Source: Tilletia caries
Taxonomy: Eukaryota > Basidiomycota > Exobasidiomycetes > Tilletiales > Tilletiaceae
Length of the DNA: 64,000 nucleotides
Assembly (NCBI GenBank): GCA_032718865.1
Contig: JALUTQ010000024.1
Coordinates: 295,501 to 359,500, forward strand
Reading direction: 5' to 3'
A program made the position numbers and the translations under genes. This document shows positions 35,601 to 48,024 of the stretch, one piece after another. Positions within the stretch are counted from its first letter, which is position 1, and each line of letters opens with the position of its first letter. Under the pieces are notes generated by a model that saw only the letters and a list, made by a program, of their open reading frames with translations, was not told where the DNA came from and ran no database searches.

Positions 35601-35883
35601 AATGCACATCATTCTCAATCACATGGGCACGATTGATCAGCCTTGGGTATGTCTTCGCCGTCTCATCTTCGCTCATTCTGGGTCCCAGGAGGGGCAGAGT
35701 AGAGCAGCGTGCCAGTGAGGTGGCAGAGAAGTTTCCTGCTGACAGAAACTGGTTTTCGTCCCCTTCCAGAACTGTCCGCATGGACGACCGACAATGCGGC
35801 ACCTCGTCTCGATCACCGAAGCGAGTCGCGAGAAGGGCATGGCAGAAGAGGACGAGATCCAATGGGCTTCTCTAAAGGGGTAG
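32635..35883 (+). CDS. PMS1: DNA mismatch repair protein Pms1 (MutL-alpha endonuclease subunit)
   Basis: Pms1 pairs with Mlh1 in the nucleus and nicks the daughter strand during mismatch repair. Eight exons (32635-32785, 32850-32936, 33005-33389, 33463-33994, 34064-35109, 35173-35342, 35453-35646, 35770-35883) give 892 residues. The GHKL ATPase shows [30 protein letters not shown] and [18 protein letters not shown]. After a long acidic linker the C-terminal endonuclease has [25 protein letters not shown] (near residue 708), [16 protein letters not shown] and [12 protein letters not shown], the metal-binding set of active eukaryotic PMS proteins. Intron 1 is GC-AG (GCAAGT donor at 32786); only that splice restores [11 protein letters not shown] 69-bp in-frame intron at 33995-34063 is inferred from domain continuity. 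Confidence 0.93.
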
Positions 35884-36398
35884 CGTTACCTTCGCAAAGC
35901 AACCATCAATCCCTCTTCGCCCAACTTCAAGGAGTTCCACCAGACGGAGGCCGTGTCCTTCCAAGCAGAGAACCAGCAAGATCAGAGGCAAATAGACATA
36001 TCGATTTGTAATAAGTGAGGAAGGGAGGGATTACCTGAACAGCTCGAGCAGAACAGAGACAATAGTGAACAGAACGAGAGAGGGGAAAGGAACTCAGACT
36101 TATGGTTGCAGTATAACGAGTTTCAGCAGTGAGAGCGATTGGAGAAAGCACTGTCAGGGGGGGAGGGGAGGGGATTGAAGTGGTAGTGCTGTTGAATGAT
36201 GGTGGTGGTGTTGTGTTGCAGTCTTAGGTGTTGAAGAGTGCAACTCCGGAGATTGATGTGTGATGCTATATGCTGTATGTGGTATAGTTAGAAGGACTCG
36301 GATGACGTGTTGTGTCTATCTTCGGCAGCTCGCTGATGTATGGTTCCTCGTTGGTACTGCGAAGGAGAAGTGGACGCCGCGCAGGAGAAATGCACCAT
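35884..36398. other. Convergent 3' intergenic region
   Basis: This holds the 3' flanks of PMS1 and the large Ser/Pro-rich gene. A GGTGGTGGTGTTGTG-type short repeat lies near 36200. Nothing else is evident. Confidence 0.35.
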
Positions 36399-39300
36399 TC
36401 ATCTCGGAACTGGCAAAGCCGACGAGCGAGAAGAGGGGGCAGGCAAGCCAGACGGTCGGGCGATCGCAGAGGGCTTGCGCAGGCCGGACATCGAAGGCAT
36501 GCGCGATACGGCGCGCGAGGGTGATGGCGAAGGTGCAGGGCCGCCCAAAGCAGGTGTGAGAGGCATGGGAGGCGAATCTGTCGATGAGGTCGAAGATGTG
36601 CGGGAAGATGAGGACAGAGTCGGCGTGTGCTGCGACTGAGGTGATGTCTCCACCACGCTGCCAAACGGAGCAGGACTAGTGGCCCGGCTCCCTCCAGCAG
36701 TCTGGGCGGGTACAGGTCCAGAACCCGTCCTGCGTAGCTGCGGCTTCTGCAGCGCAGGAGAACGCAACCCGGTCTTCCTGGGTGTCGTTGGCGACAGTGC
36801 ACGAGAGGAGCCTACGATAGGGGAAGCCGCCGCCGATGAGAGTGACTCTCTGTTTCCAGAGCCGGGAGGCTGAGGGAGGTCCGAAGGCAGTGCATCACTG
36901 TTCTTCCGGGCCGGGATGGCCGCTCTGCGCATCGAAGTTGACGAAGGTGGTCGATTAAGACCACCATTGGTTGGGATCGATCGTCTCGTCGCAGCGGCCG
37001 ACCCAGGCCGAGAACTTCCACTCGACAAATTCTTGTTCAAGTCTGGTGAAGGAGTCTGACCGGGGCGAGATCGAGGCATTGTTGAGATGGATGGACTGAC
37101 GAAGGAGGTCGAGCTTCGATCCCCAAAGGACTTCATCTTGCGAATCGGCTTCTCGTTCCCCATCGAAGTGGCTGTGGGAGTACCTGCGGATGCGGCTGCA
37201 GCTGCTGCCGCCGCTGCGGTCTTTCTTTCCACCGCTTTGGGTGTCGCCATAGACGAAGAGCCCGGCTGTCTCAGCCCTGACCGACTTGACATGGGCAAGG
37301 AGGTCCGACCACTAGCCGGCGCTCGAATCCGAGACGCCTGGGAAGCCGATCGTTGTCTCGCCGCAATACCCGCGGTTGCTTCGGCAGTCGACTCGCCCTG
37401 CGCGTTCTGCTCGCTAACAGAAGATGGCCTTGTAACACCCGAGACTGGTATTGATCTTCTCGGCGCAGCGACTGCCGTAGCATTTACTGACGAACGGCTG
37501 CCGGGAGTCGCTGGCAATTCGGAGATTGGCTTGTTGACCGCCTCCGGGGTGGACGCGTCCGAACCCATCTCCTCCCTCTCAGGCGGAAGATCGATTATAG
37601 TAGCCAGTGGCGTGTCCTGAGTCGAGCTCTCGTCGAGATCGGCGTCCACGCTTGCACTCGCCACCGCACCCTTCGCAGTCTTCCTCATCATTGCTGCTCG
37701 AGTATGTCCATGTAAGGTTGAAGATGCATATGCGTCTTCGTCCGGAGCAGGGCCGTGACCAATCGAGCTTTCAGCATACCATATGTCCAGCAGACCCTTT
37801 CCGCTGGTGTCATCAGCACTCTGCTGAGGAAGAGCAGGCAAAGGTGCTGCCTTGCGCGGTGTTGTCTCAATGAGCGCCAGCCCAGCGAGGCGCTCGGTGA
37901 CAAACGCGGGGACAGAGGCCGGCTTGCGAAGAGATGCGGTTCCCGTGACGGACCGGACTCCGTAGCCGTTGGGCTGGTGGGGCGAGTCGAGCAAACCATC
38001 CAAGTCATCAATTGACTGGAAACTGTCACCTGAAGGCGGCATCTGTGGGATCATAGGAAACCATATTGGCGCAAAGGTTCAGCAGGGACATTCCGGAACA
38101 ACAGAAACGCTGCGCGGTGCACAGGAACAAGAGTCACTCACCGCGAAGTCCAAATCAGAAGTGAGAAGATCATCGTCCTCCTGAAATGATGATTTGCTTC
38201 GCTCACGTGCCGGATTGAGTGGTGCAACCCCAGTCAATCCCTCCCGCTCGGTGTCTGTGTCCTCCTTCCCGGTCGACGTCGCCTCTTTATGCTGATTCAA
38301 CAGCTCGTCCAGCTCCGGAATTGACATTGCAGCCTTGAGCGGTGAATTCCGCCGCGAAGACGGCACTGTCGGCCCTCTACCGCCAGCGTCTGAACCTATT
38401 GATGTTCGCGCAGACGGAACGGAGGTAGGTGTCGTGCCGATGGTGTTTGGCCTTGTCCTAGACGATGGCGTGGTAGGTGCGGTCTCCGCCCTCGCCAGGC
38501 ACGATGCCTCCGGAACGCTGCCCTTTCTCAAAGAATTCAAGCTAGGCCTGGACATCTTCGACTGTGTGAATGTGGCAGGCGTACGCGGGTATAACGCAGT
38601 CCGAGCTCCGCCTTTTCTGGTAAGGCCTGAGCGTACATTCTCCGTCTCTGTCGCAGTGGCGTCCTCCTCATCGCTACTGTACGCCACCGCTGTGGTCCGC
38701 GCCGCGCCGACCCGCAACCCGGTACCTAGCGCTCGTCCTCCAATTTGACCTCTTGGGCCCGGACGAGCCGCATTCCCTGCGTGTCGCAAGCCGCGAGGCA
38801 GAGGCGCCACAACGCGCGAGGTGACAGTCGGAGACGACGTGTCCTCGCGATCAATCCGGGCTGAAGCGGGGGACAATCCTGGACCTGACGAAAAACCCTT
38901 CGGAGAGGTCCGGGAAAGATTGCTGCTCGCAGATGCAGTGGAGGTGACAAGGCCGTTCGTTCGCCGCTGAACTTCAAACTTGCGTTTCGCGCCGCGCGCA
39001 TCAGTACTGAGTGCTCCCGATCGCTCCGCAAGTTCCTCCAAGGGCGTGTTCAAGTCCAAATCAGACTCGCAACTACCAGCGTCCGAATCATCGTCGTCAG
39101 AGCTGATCCCTGCATCACTGCCTTCGTGCTGCGACAGCCCGTTGAAGATGGCCAGTTCGTCCTTGTTCATCCCTTGTCCAAATCCAAGCGGGGAGAGGGG
39201 CTTGGAGCCCATCATCAACGTGTTTGTCGAGGTCCGGCGAGGACGCAAGGTAGTCGTAGGCGAGGAAACGCGCCCAATCGTGCCGATGTTGCTCTTCTTC

Positions 39301-41519
39301 GACGACAACTTTGGCACACGCACCGGCGTTCTCCATCCATCAGGCTCGTTGCCTTCCTCTTCCTCCGCTAACCGATCCGCTCGATCCGCTCGTCCGTCTT
39401 TCCCAATGGTGCTCCTCCGGCGATTGATGAGCTGAGGACGCGTTGAACCGCTAACGGCGGACCGCATTCCAGCTCTGTTGGGGGTCCGCTCGTTCGACGG
39501 CGTCGTTCGCCCACCAGAAGCATCCGTCTGGGTACCAGCGCCCGCCAACACTTTGCGCGGCGTTCGCATGCTACTAGGCATACTTTCCCCCGCCGCCCCT
39601 CCAGTCTCCGGCAATTCATCGGGTGACGCGGGCCGCGACGTGGATGGAGAAGACGTGGGCGAGGTCTGCGTGCCCGAATCAGCGTAAACTTTCTGTTGGA
39701 CCATTTGCCGTTGGAAGTCCAAGCCCAAGCCTGGGTTCGTGTACGTCGAGCTCCGGATCGAGGCCCCGTCCCCGTTGCCACCGCCCCCGACCACACTTGA
39801 GCCGCCATAGGCTGAGATGTTCTCCAATGGATCCCAATAGCCAGACAGCGATACGGAAGCCGAGCGGAACAAACCCCGGTGTAAGCTATCAGGTTCTTCC
39901 TCTCCTTCATCGCCCATGCCACCTGTTCCGTTCGTGGTGAATGAAGGCGCCGGACTTGGGCTCATGCCACGCTCTGACATGCTGGCGACTTGTTGTGCAT
40001 GTCGATGCAAGTCGATCGGTTCAAGCTTGGTCTGGGCAAACAGTTGGGCCTGCCTTTGCCTCATTACGAGCTCTCTCTGCTGTCGTGCGCGTGTATCTGC
40101 TGCCAATTGTCGAACAGAGACAGGTCCCATGCTTGATGATTGTTGCTGTGGATCTTGCTGGAAACCCGAGCTGTCGGTACTTCCCAACATGCTGCCGCGC
40201 TGAGGTGCGGTCGCACTTGCAGTCGCTCGAGCGACGATACTTCGCCAAGTTCCCGTGCCTGTAAGGTCCTTGGGCTTGAGATCCTTGGGGGCAAAGGGCG
40301 GCAAATCCGGTGCAAACTCGTAGAAGGTGAACTCGGACGCAGACGGAGGTACGATGGAACCTGGTGTGAAGGACTGTGTGGAGGGATCACTTGGTGCTGC
40401 TAAAGGTGAGGAAGAAGCGAAGGAGGAAGGCCCGGCCGCGGGTTGATTCAAATGAAGGCCGAGTGTTAATGCACCCTTATGATTGTTGGCGGAAGGACCT
40501 CCCGGCCCTGCCAGACGGGCTGCAGTAGCCCGAGGAAGAGAAGGAGCCATGGCTCGCTGATCCTCGAATCCCCAACGATTCGTGGGCTTCTTTCTGCGTT
40601 TCCTTCGCGCATCGTCCTCGGAATCGTCGAGATAGTCTGCGGTATCATCGGAGAAATCATCGACCTCGTCGATCATGACGGTGGGAACCGTGGTGGAGGG
40701 CGCGCCACTTTCTGTGCTTATCCGTGACTCCGTCGTCAACATTGACGATCTGGGCGAGATAGAAGAGGAAGGCGAGTAGGGCTTTGAAGAGTCGGTAATT
40801 CTTGTGGTGAGAAGAGTAGAGTGATGCGGGAGGCTGGGAGTGCGACGCTCATCGTCTATGCCATCGTGGTCGTGGAAGGAGTGATAGTTGGAGAGGGAAA
40901 GCACCCGACTGTCGTCGGACATATGAGCCTCGTCTTCTTCATCATCAGCAGCGCAAATGGTGTACCGTGCTGTGACGTGGTGATTAGAAGAGTCAAAGGA
41001 GTTGCGAGAAAAGGTTGAGGATGCGCGAGGTCCAGCGAGGCAGTTGAGCCAACTTTCCTGACTGTTGTTGGCGGTATTACCAGCGCGGATGGAGGTGGCA
41101 GGTGTGGAAGCGCCTACGCTCTTTGTACCCGAGGCAATCGAGTTTATGCGATTCAGTAAGGAGGATGGCCGACTGTCATTGGTGCTGCCGGAGGATGTTG
41201 ATGGGAAGGTGGGCAACTGGGGTAGAGGCTCGGTCGGTGGGGGTCCCATAGGCCGACTGAAGCGATTGTTGGAGCCTCCAGCTGTGGCAGTGCTTACGGA
41301 GCTGATAGTGCTGATGGAAGTGTTGACACGATGGCCCGAGGTGCGTTGGTGAAGCAGCTCGCGTTCGAGGTCGTCAAGCAGCATCGTGACCCGTTTCTGC
41401 TCCTCTGGATCTGGTGCTGATGCTGACAACGAGGCGAAGGGCGAGCCTGCTACTGTTGAAGGTACGTGTGCTGCCGCATGACTGGAAGCAGCGGAAGGTC
41501 GCCGCCCGTTGCTCGACAT
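36399..41519 (-). CDS. Large Ser/Thr/Pro-rich protein of unknown function
   Basis: Two exons (41519-38142 and 38042-36399) join in frame (SDLDFA|MPPSGDSF) to 1673 residues; the ATG at 41517-41519 (MSSNGRRPSAAS) is the best start. No catalytic domain is recognisable. The N-terminal half has a short possible helix (EEQKRVTMLLDDLERELLHQ), an acidic cluster next to a basic one (DDSEDDARRKRRKKPTNRWG) and the stretch DLPPFAPKDLKPKDLTGTG. The C-terminal third is basic and Ser/Pro-rich, with repeated Ser-x-Leu-Pro/Arg motifs (SGLRQPG, SGLRKPS, PSGLPAPS, SALPVPR). These recall microtubule plus-end (SxIP-like) binders, but that is only a guess. Length and composition suggest a disordered cytoskeletal or polarity scaffold. 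Confidence 0.7.
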
Positions 41520-42388
41520 GATCACACCGTGCGTGTGGGAGGGAGCACACAGATGGCACACTCTCCTGATTGAGTTTTCCTCCCCTGTCGGCCTTCGCCC
41601 GCTCTCCGCAGTCCGTAATTTGTGGACTTAGGGCCTAGGGGTCCAAATCTTCCTGTGAGGTGGCGAGATGAGATGAGATCTGAACAAGATGAGGCGGTCC
41701 GGTTTGGAGCCCTTGCCGCGCGCGTGTGTGTACTGTAGATGCCGTCCGGACAGGGCAAACGGACGATGGGACTGTGGGTACCGCAGATGATGCTCGTCGA
41801 CGCTGGAAGGAGAGAGACAGGTACACGGGGTCGGAGGGCGCAGACGAGTAGTGCGGAAGGAAGACTGAGGACAGGACAGCGACACGCCTGGCTGGTACGC
41901 CGAGAATGAGTCTTGCTGTTGATGCTGCTGGGAACAAGGAACAACCGAGAGACTCACTGACTATAGCACTTACTGCGACAGTGGGGTCAAGGGCGGAGGC
42001 TCGAGGGAAGAAGAAGCCTCGGCAGACTACGGAGTGCGGACACTTCTCGGGCACGCTCGCAACTCGCACTCGCACTCGCCAGTCGCCAGTCGCTGCTGAT
42101 GCTGCCTGCTACTGCTGCTGCTGCCACCAGGTAACGTGCCCGTCCTGCAAATTAAAAGTTCAACAGCAAGAAGTAAGGGGTTTCGTCAGAGGTGTGCATT
42201 CATACATGTTCTTCATTTTGGTCATTGAAATGTGCAGTTTTGACCGCTCCAAATGAAGACCCCGTGCGCGACCCTTCACCGAGTGTCAAGAAAATAAGAA
42301 GGAGAATGAATTGAAATGAGGTGTGCCAGAATGCAGAATGTTACATGGACCACTCCTGTGGCAGGCCTTTTTGCGCCTACAAGACCTT
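41520..42388. promoter_or_regulatory. Upstream region of the large Ser/Pro-rich gene
   Basis: Probably promoter and leader. The CTCGCACTCGCACTCGCCAGTCGCCAGTCG stretch near 42065 is a cluster of short direct repeats, described here only by its units (CTCGCA, CAGTCG). No other gene is seen. Confidence 0.3.
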
Positions 42389-42960
42389 CTACACTGCCAA
42401 TCGTCCATGAAGAACTGGGGATAGTCCTCAGCACGACACGTGAGGATCATCCTCGACGATATCGTGCGATCATCCTACAACCCTCGTGGGATCCACGAGA
42501 TCTGAGGAGATCCTCAGATAAATGAGCACCGCCTGGCATATTTTTTGTACAACGTTATTATTTCTCAACACCAGGTCCTAATTGAGCGCGTCAGCCAGCA
42601 TTTGAATCATCCCCATGCCCTGGATTCGTGTTTCCAAAATTATGTGACATTATATTATTTTGAACTGGAAATGGTTACTATGTGCTGCGGCGCTCGTGGT
42701 TTAGTGGTAACACCGCTGGATTTCGAAAAAGTCCCGGGTTCGAATCCGGGTGTGAGTATTTTTATTTTTTCCCCTCATTTTTTCTCATTTTTTGGGATTT
42801 CTGAGGATGATCGTGGGCTTATCATCTCGTGCGACTCTCAACGATTGAGCCCAAAATGATCGTGGGAAATCCTGGGTCGGGTTAGTCTCACTCAGCCTCA
42901 CGATGATCCTGCGAGATCCTCGCGATGGGTGAGGATCCTCGCAGCCGACTGGCAGTGTAG
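42389..42960. mobile_element. Short TIR element containing a tRNA-like module
   Basis: The 15-bp ends CTACACTGCCAATCG and CGACTGGCAGTGTAG are inverted repeats with one mismatch. Both flanks inside are filled with TGAGGATC/GATCCTCA units in both orientations, able to form long hairpins. The centre is AT-rich with a tRNA-like sequence. No coding frame was found and no clear target duplication, so the exact ends are provisional. Confidence 0.6.
42690..42758 (+). other. tRNA-like sequence with Pol III A and B boxes
   Basis: TGGTTTAGTGGTA (A box, Gly-tRNA-like) and GGGTTCGAATCC (B box) are well placed, and the T arm pairs fully. The acceptor st em pairs only partly and the anticodon stem does not pair. 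T runs (TATTTTTATTTTTT) follow at once. A diverged tRNA or tRNA-derived SINE head is likelier than a functional tRNA. Confidence 0.5.
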
Positions 42961-43351
42961 GAATATTATCTGCGCTGCCTACGAGGCCGACCTGAGGCCA
43001 GAAACCTTAAGGCGCGAAATTAGAGCTTCCGCTTTCTTCCCCGAAACCGAATGAAAAGCCACAACCTGTGATCGGTTTCACCTCCCCGATTTGGCACTTG
43101 GCACACGTGACCTCAGGGGGCCCGCAGCCTGCCGGGTGCCGGCAGTGCGCACCTCCACGTGGAATCCATTGGGACTTTGTCGGCATCATCACCACACGAA
43201 CTTGGGATGCGCGTTACGCGCGTTCGCCAGCCCTGAACGATCTTTCCTGGGCTCCAACCACACGCAAGCTTCCCTTTCCCCGCCCAGCCCCCAGGCCCCA
43301 GCGTGTGACGGATCGGTACCGGGTCTATACGAGGGCAGACAACGACTTCGA
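42961..43351. other. Upstream flank of the KDZ transposase gene
   Basis: This should contain the KDZ promoter and perhaps its left end. No inverted-repeat partner could be found downstream. Nothing else was recognised. Confidence 0.3.
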
Positions 43352-46300
43352 ATGCGTCGCTCTTACATGCGTGAGTCGGCAGAAGAACGGCGGCTCGCGC
43401 ACATGACTGACACCAGCTCCTTTCCTCATTCGGGTTATTCTCCTCCTTCTAGCCACAGCTTCGAGCTCCAGCTCCCGTCTTCCGCGGCCCTTGAAGAGAG
43501 CAAAGGGTCCAGCGGTGCTCAAGGCCATCGTCCAGGTCACCGAAGACGGCACCGCCCACGACGTAGTCTACACGTCCGCCCCCTCCACGCACGTCGCATC
43601 AACACAGCTTGCGCGTCTGGTCAACCATCCTCAAGACCAAGGCGACGACTGGGCCGCCCACAACGACGACGGGCAATACTCCATCGGCGGTGTCACCGCA
43701 GCCGCCCCTGCCGCGTCGGACGTCCGCTTCTACCAGAGTCATCTCCTACCCGGCACTTCCCGCCATTCTCAAGCATCTTACCGGGTCCAGCAACAGCGAT
43801 GCTTCGACGATTGGACGGACTTGGTGGACGACGTTGTGGTGCCGTTCCTCTCAGCAATGAGCCGCGCTTCAGGCCCGGAATCCGGCTCCTACGACATTCG
43901 GGCATGGGACCGCCTTCTCTGCCCCTGTCTTCCTGACCTCGCCATCAAAGTCACCATTGTCGACTTCTCCTCTCGCCGTTCCCACCCCATCCGATCGTGC
44001 ACCGAACACCTCGCCGCGACACTCATCGGAGCAAGCGCCTTCCCTTCCACCGCCTGTCGACCTACCGTCGCGTTCTCCTTCCGAATACTGCAGTTCTTCC
44101 TGGCCCTCCAAGAGCGCTGTCGAATCGGCGCGTTTGGCTTTGCGGGGGCGCGTTTTTCCGAACTGTTGCGCATTGAGACGGGCGAGGAGCTTCCAATCGT
44201 GGCCATCTCATCCAGGGTCAGTCTCTCAGCAATCACCCGAGTACGCGCGGCATCTTGCATCGCTGACGACGCGTAAACTCTTTCCTCTATTACAGGACTC
44301 AAAGCGCAGACCCCTGCGGCTGGCGTCAGAATGGTTCCAGGCCCTAGAACAGCAGTGTGCCAACCGCGCCTTGGGCCGAGAGGTCAAGTACGCACTGGGA
44401 CGGCCATTTCTCGACCATGACGACCTCGTCATTACCCTCGACGACCTCGCCATGCGTTGCCCGGCGTGTTTCGGCGGCCTGGCACGGAACCATGTGCCGG
44501 TCGGCGCCCCCCAGGTCATCGTCTGCCTTGACGGGAACTTCCAGCATAAGCGGCATAAGGCCCAAGACGCCCTGCGCCAATCACCCCGTCGGCCCACCAG
44601 CTTCATTTCTCGACAGCAACTTGAAGCCACGCGCAAGGTCTTCGAGAATCCGAATGTGGGCGAAGGTCCCAGAACCGGATGCAGTGCGGATGTCAAGGCG
44701 GCAATCGACGGCTTCGTCAAGACATCTCGCGCCCAGTTCGACATCGGCGGTGTTGTCGGCATGACGTGTCGCCATGGATCTCCGCTCATACTCGTCAATG
44801 TCCACGATACGGGAGAGAAGCACTACTACGCCTATGCCCTTCTCACACAGTTGCTGGACGCCTGCGGCACGGCCCTCGACCACCTGGGAGTGTGCTACGA
44901 CATCGGCTGCAAGCTTTCGGTTTCACCTCGCCTCGCAGCAGCTCTTGCCCGCCGATCTCATCCGGTCCTGCTCACACACGTCGTGTCGGTCTTCCACTCA
45001 TACGGTCACGACTTCGATTGCCAGCTCAAGTTCAGCCCTCGCCGCACGCCTGGCTTCGGACTCACCGATGGAGAAGCGCTCGAACGCCTTTGGTCTTCCC
45101 TCGCCGACCTCGTGTCCATCACCCGCGACATGAGCGAAGCCGATCGTATCTCCACGCTCAGCGCCCGCCTACACAAGCTCGCCCGTTCCCATCGCCTAGA
45201 TCTCATGGCCACATGTCAGCGACGACTTCGCAAGATCGCTTCGTCCCGTGAGCAAGGGATCAAAGAGTTCATGGCACCAGTTCCACACCTGGTTCAGTAC
45301 ACCGGCGAACGTGTCGCTGATGCCTACGCCTCCTCCTGTCCCACAACCGGCCTACCTCTACGCATCAGCGAGCTACTTCAAGAACTGGTAGCACTTCGTC
45401 GCAAGAAGGCTTTCGACAAGGCCGGTGTGATCAGAGAGATTTCAAGAACGAGAGCCCGCAACACTCGCAGAAGAGTCATCGACCTCTCACTCGAAGCCAA
45501 AGCTCTGATTCTCCCATTGAAGAGCTACCACTCGCTCACCGCCGTCCTAAATCGTAGGCTCCACACCAATTCCCAGGACGCCACCGCGCGTCTCGCCGTG
45601 AGCCTGAGTGGCAGCGCCACTCAGGCCAAGTCAGCGCGTTTGAAGTTCAATGACGCCGCTCGAGCTTATCGTGGGGCTACGGATCCGCAGTACCGAACCA
45701 GGATCTTCACCATTTCCGAGGAAGCCCTCTTCCGACTGTCCACGCTCACTTACGTCTCCGGACTCGCAAGCCCAGCCGACATCGAAGACGAGCCGTGGGT
45801 CACCGATAGTGATCTATTTGGGGCGATGGATACCGTGGATCTATTCACTCGCCTGGATGAAGAGCACGAACGCATCAGATTGGAGCTTGACAACATGCTA
45901 ATTTGGTACAAGGAGGTAGAGTACGAACTCCATGCCAGAATCGAGGTCGAACCGTCGGGTCTGTCCGGACCGGAGATGGCAAATCAAGCACAGTTCGTCG
46001 GACGGCTTCTCTCCGAGCACCGGAGCACCTTGGCACATTGGGCAGCGCGATCCCTGAAGATTGCCGGGTAGACTGCATCGAGCATTGCCGCTATTCAGAA
46101 TGAAAGGACGGCCTATGCGAGCACGCGACATGTCGCCCACTTCGATCACGTACTTAATCGTCATCACGACATCGCAACATCGATGGCTACGTGGGAGCAT
46201 CAACTCCCGCTGCCGCTGTCAGTGGCCGCGAAGGCCTCGCTCCTTGTCGACGATGACAATCTGAACGCTGATCAAGGCTCGGGTCTTCACGCCGCCGACG

Positions 46301-46503
46301 CGGACGACGATGAGGACGACGGCGAGACCGACTTCCCTGACCATCCTCTGGACCGCCATTCGGCACCGGCGGCATCGGGACTGGAACAATCAGCGGGTGA
46401 TGAGGAGGAGATCAATGTGGAACGATTCCTGGCCACTGTCCTCAATGTCAATGCCGAGAGGGTAATCAACGGAGTCGAGGCCGACCAAGACATCATGAGC
46501 TAA
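43352..46503 (+). pseudogene. KDZ (Kyakuja-Dileera-Zisupton) transposase, one internal stop
   Basis: This is a DDE-type cut-and-paste transposase. Exons 43352-43370, 43459-44216 and 44296 onward join in frame (MRRSYM|PSSSSRLPRP...; ISSR|DSKRRPL). The protein shows the N-terminal VTIVDFSSRRSHPI...ALQERCRIG, the cysteine pair CPACFGG, VIVCLDGNFQHKRH (first Asp, ~338), CYDIGCKLSVS (second Asp, ~461), VFHSYGHDFDCQLKFSPRR and GFGLTDGEALERLWSSL (Glu, ~519), followed by long helices. TAG at 46069-46071 ends the frame after 850 residues. The same frame stays open for another 144 codons (ASSIAAIQNERTAYAS, then an acidic tail), so the stop looks like a nonsense mutation in an otherwise complete gene. 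No terminal repeats were found. Confidence 0.85.
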
Positions 46504-47030
46504 GCTCACGTCCCGCGGCATTCGTGCGAGTGTTCGACCTCCGTCGCTGTGAAGTCCGAGCTCCCCGCCACGCCCGCGGTCACCCACTTCCACAGAGGTT
46601 AGTCCGCAGAGCGGACAATCCCTCCATCGTGCAACGGCTCGCATGCGACGGGCCTCGGCCACGGTCTAGCCAAAGCAACGGTTCCCGAAGAGTCCAGCAC
46701 GCACGGATCAAGGTACCCCACCCACAGACTCACGTACACCATCGCTCTCTCGCCGGGCAGAGGCGGCGAACCCCGGTCACGCGTTCCCTATCTCTCTCTC
46801 AGCGACGTTTCATGCATCGATGGAGCAAGCAAGCGGCGACAAGCCCGGCGCCGTCATGAGCGTGGCGCGCGAAGCGAACGGGAAGCGCTGTGCGCTCATG
46901 TCGGAAGCGGAGCAGCAGCAGCAGGAGACAGACGGGCGGGCTGGGCGGGCGCAGAAGGATGAGGTTGCGTTGTCGCTGTGCTCTTCCGTCTACGACACCA
47001 CTCCTGCGACACAGCTCCGACGCCTGTCCT

Positions 47031-47123
47031 CCCACACCTCACCATCCATCTCGTCGCGAGCGACGGTTCTTCCCTCATACGTGCAGAGCTGTCGAGGTCG
47101 AGAAATCCCTCCGCTCCCGACAG
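47031..47123 (+). repeat. 93-bp dispersed repeat, copy 1
   Basis: The block from CCCACACCTCACCATCC to CCGCTCCCGACAG recurs inverted at 54791-54881 with few differences. Its core GTCGAGGTCGAGAAATCCCT also occurs at about 14157 inside the LTR element. Confidence 0.7.
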
Positions 47124-47898
47124 CCGTTTCCTTTCCGAAGACCTACCTACCAGCCGATCCGGAGATCCAGGCCAGGCTGCATTCAGTGCTATTGCCGGAT
47201 CCCCGCTGGCTGCATCAGCGACGATCCGCATAGGCATAGGTGGCTGCTCGGGCTGCAGCGGAGACGAGACGTAGCCGCCTCGGGTGGGAGTGGACGAGGA
47301 AGCAGGGCCGGAGACGGGAGAGCACGTATGCGCGCAACAAGTTTCCAGCCCAGAAGAATGCTGTGAACGATCAGTACTCCCAGCATGATGGATAATGAAC
47401 TACGATCAGGAGGTGACATCGGACTTCGGAGGTTCAGGATCGGCTTGCAAACATCCAGGGACAGACGAGTACTTCAAGCAACCAGTACTTGTGAGTGACC
47501 TCTTCCTTGATCTCATGTCGAATCTGTCTGTTCTTTCGCGCTGACTATGTTGGCCGAGCCAACAAGGCGACGTACACTCGCGGGCAGGGTCGCGTCCTCG
47601 ATTCATCTTCCTCCGATCGTCGCTCAGCCTCGGTAGCGTCGGCTTCGCTCCTCTCGCATAGGCGTGGAAGCTGTCGTCGTCCTCACTGCAATTGTATAAG
47701 CAACTAACAGCCTGCACTATGTGGTGGGTACAACGAGGGTACAGTGAGAGTACAAGACGGGTATAGGCACACCGGCCACATGCATTCGAGGTTCTGCGGT
47801 CCCGGCCCATGGGTGAGGGTACTGTGCGGGTCGACGGAGGGTACAGCCTTTCTGGCTACCGCAACGTACCAGGGGACGAGCCTCGCGTAGGCCGAAGG

Positions 47899-47906
47899 TA
47901 TATATA
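47899..47906 (+). promoter_or_regulatory. TATA box of the H3-like gene
   Basis: TATATATA lies about 120 bp before the ATG. A pyrimidine-rich leader follows, as in highly expressed fungal genes. Confidence 0.5.
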
Positions 47907-48024
47907 CTCGTGTTATGACCATCACTCCCCCCCTCTCCACTCTTCACTACACGCAGTCGCCTGCTCCATCCTTCCATCTCACATCTCACTCACCCAGTCA
48001 CTTCCCCTGCACCCATCAACAACC

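Larger units (their letters stand above)
46504..48024. other. Region between the KDZ gene and the H3-like gene
   Basis: A plus-strand frame at 46820-47233 (MEQASGDKPGAVMSVAREAN...) is open but has no recognised domain. It overlaps a 93-bp repeat also found at 54.8 kb and in the LTR element. Several GGGTACA/GGTACTG units lie at 47.7-47.85 kb ahead of the H3-like promoter. Confidence 0.35.

Noticed and set aside
42690..42758. Functional tRNA gene
   Set aside because: The anticodon stem does not pair and the acceptor stem pairs poorly; it is kept only as a tRNA-like module.
43091..43936. A 281-codon plus-strand frame overlapping the KDZ 5' region
   Set aside because: It reads a different frame from the conserved KDZ text and is Arg/His/Pro-rich; the spliced KDZ exons explain this region better.
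46069..46099. A 31-base intron removing the KDZ stop codon
   Set aside because: Removing it shifts the frame, whereas the frame continues unchanged past the stop for 144 codons; a nonsense mutation is simpler.
47031..47123. CRISPR-like or satellite array from the GACGCTG, CAGCGT and GGAGTACGGAGT repeats
   Set aside because: The units are short, degenerate, in both orientations and near element ends. This fits transposase-binding arrays; the host is a eukaryote.
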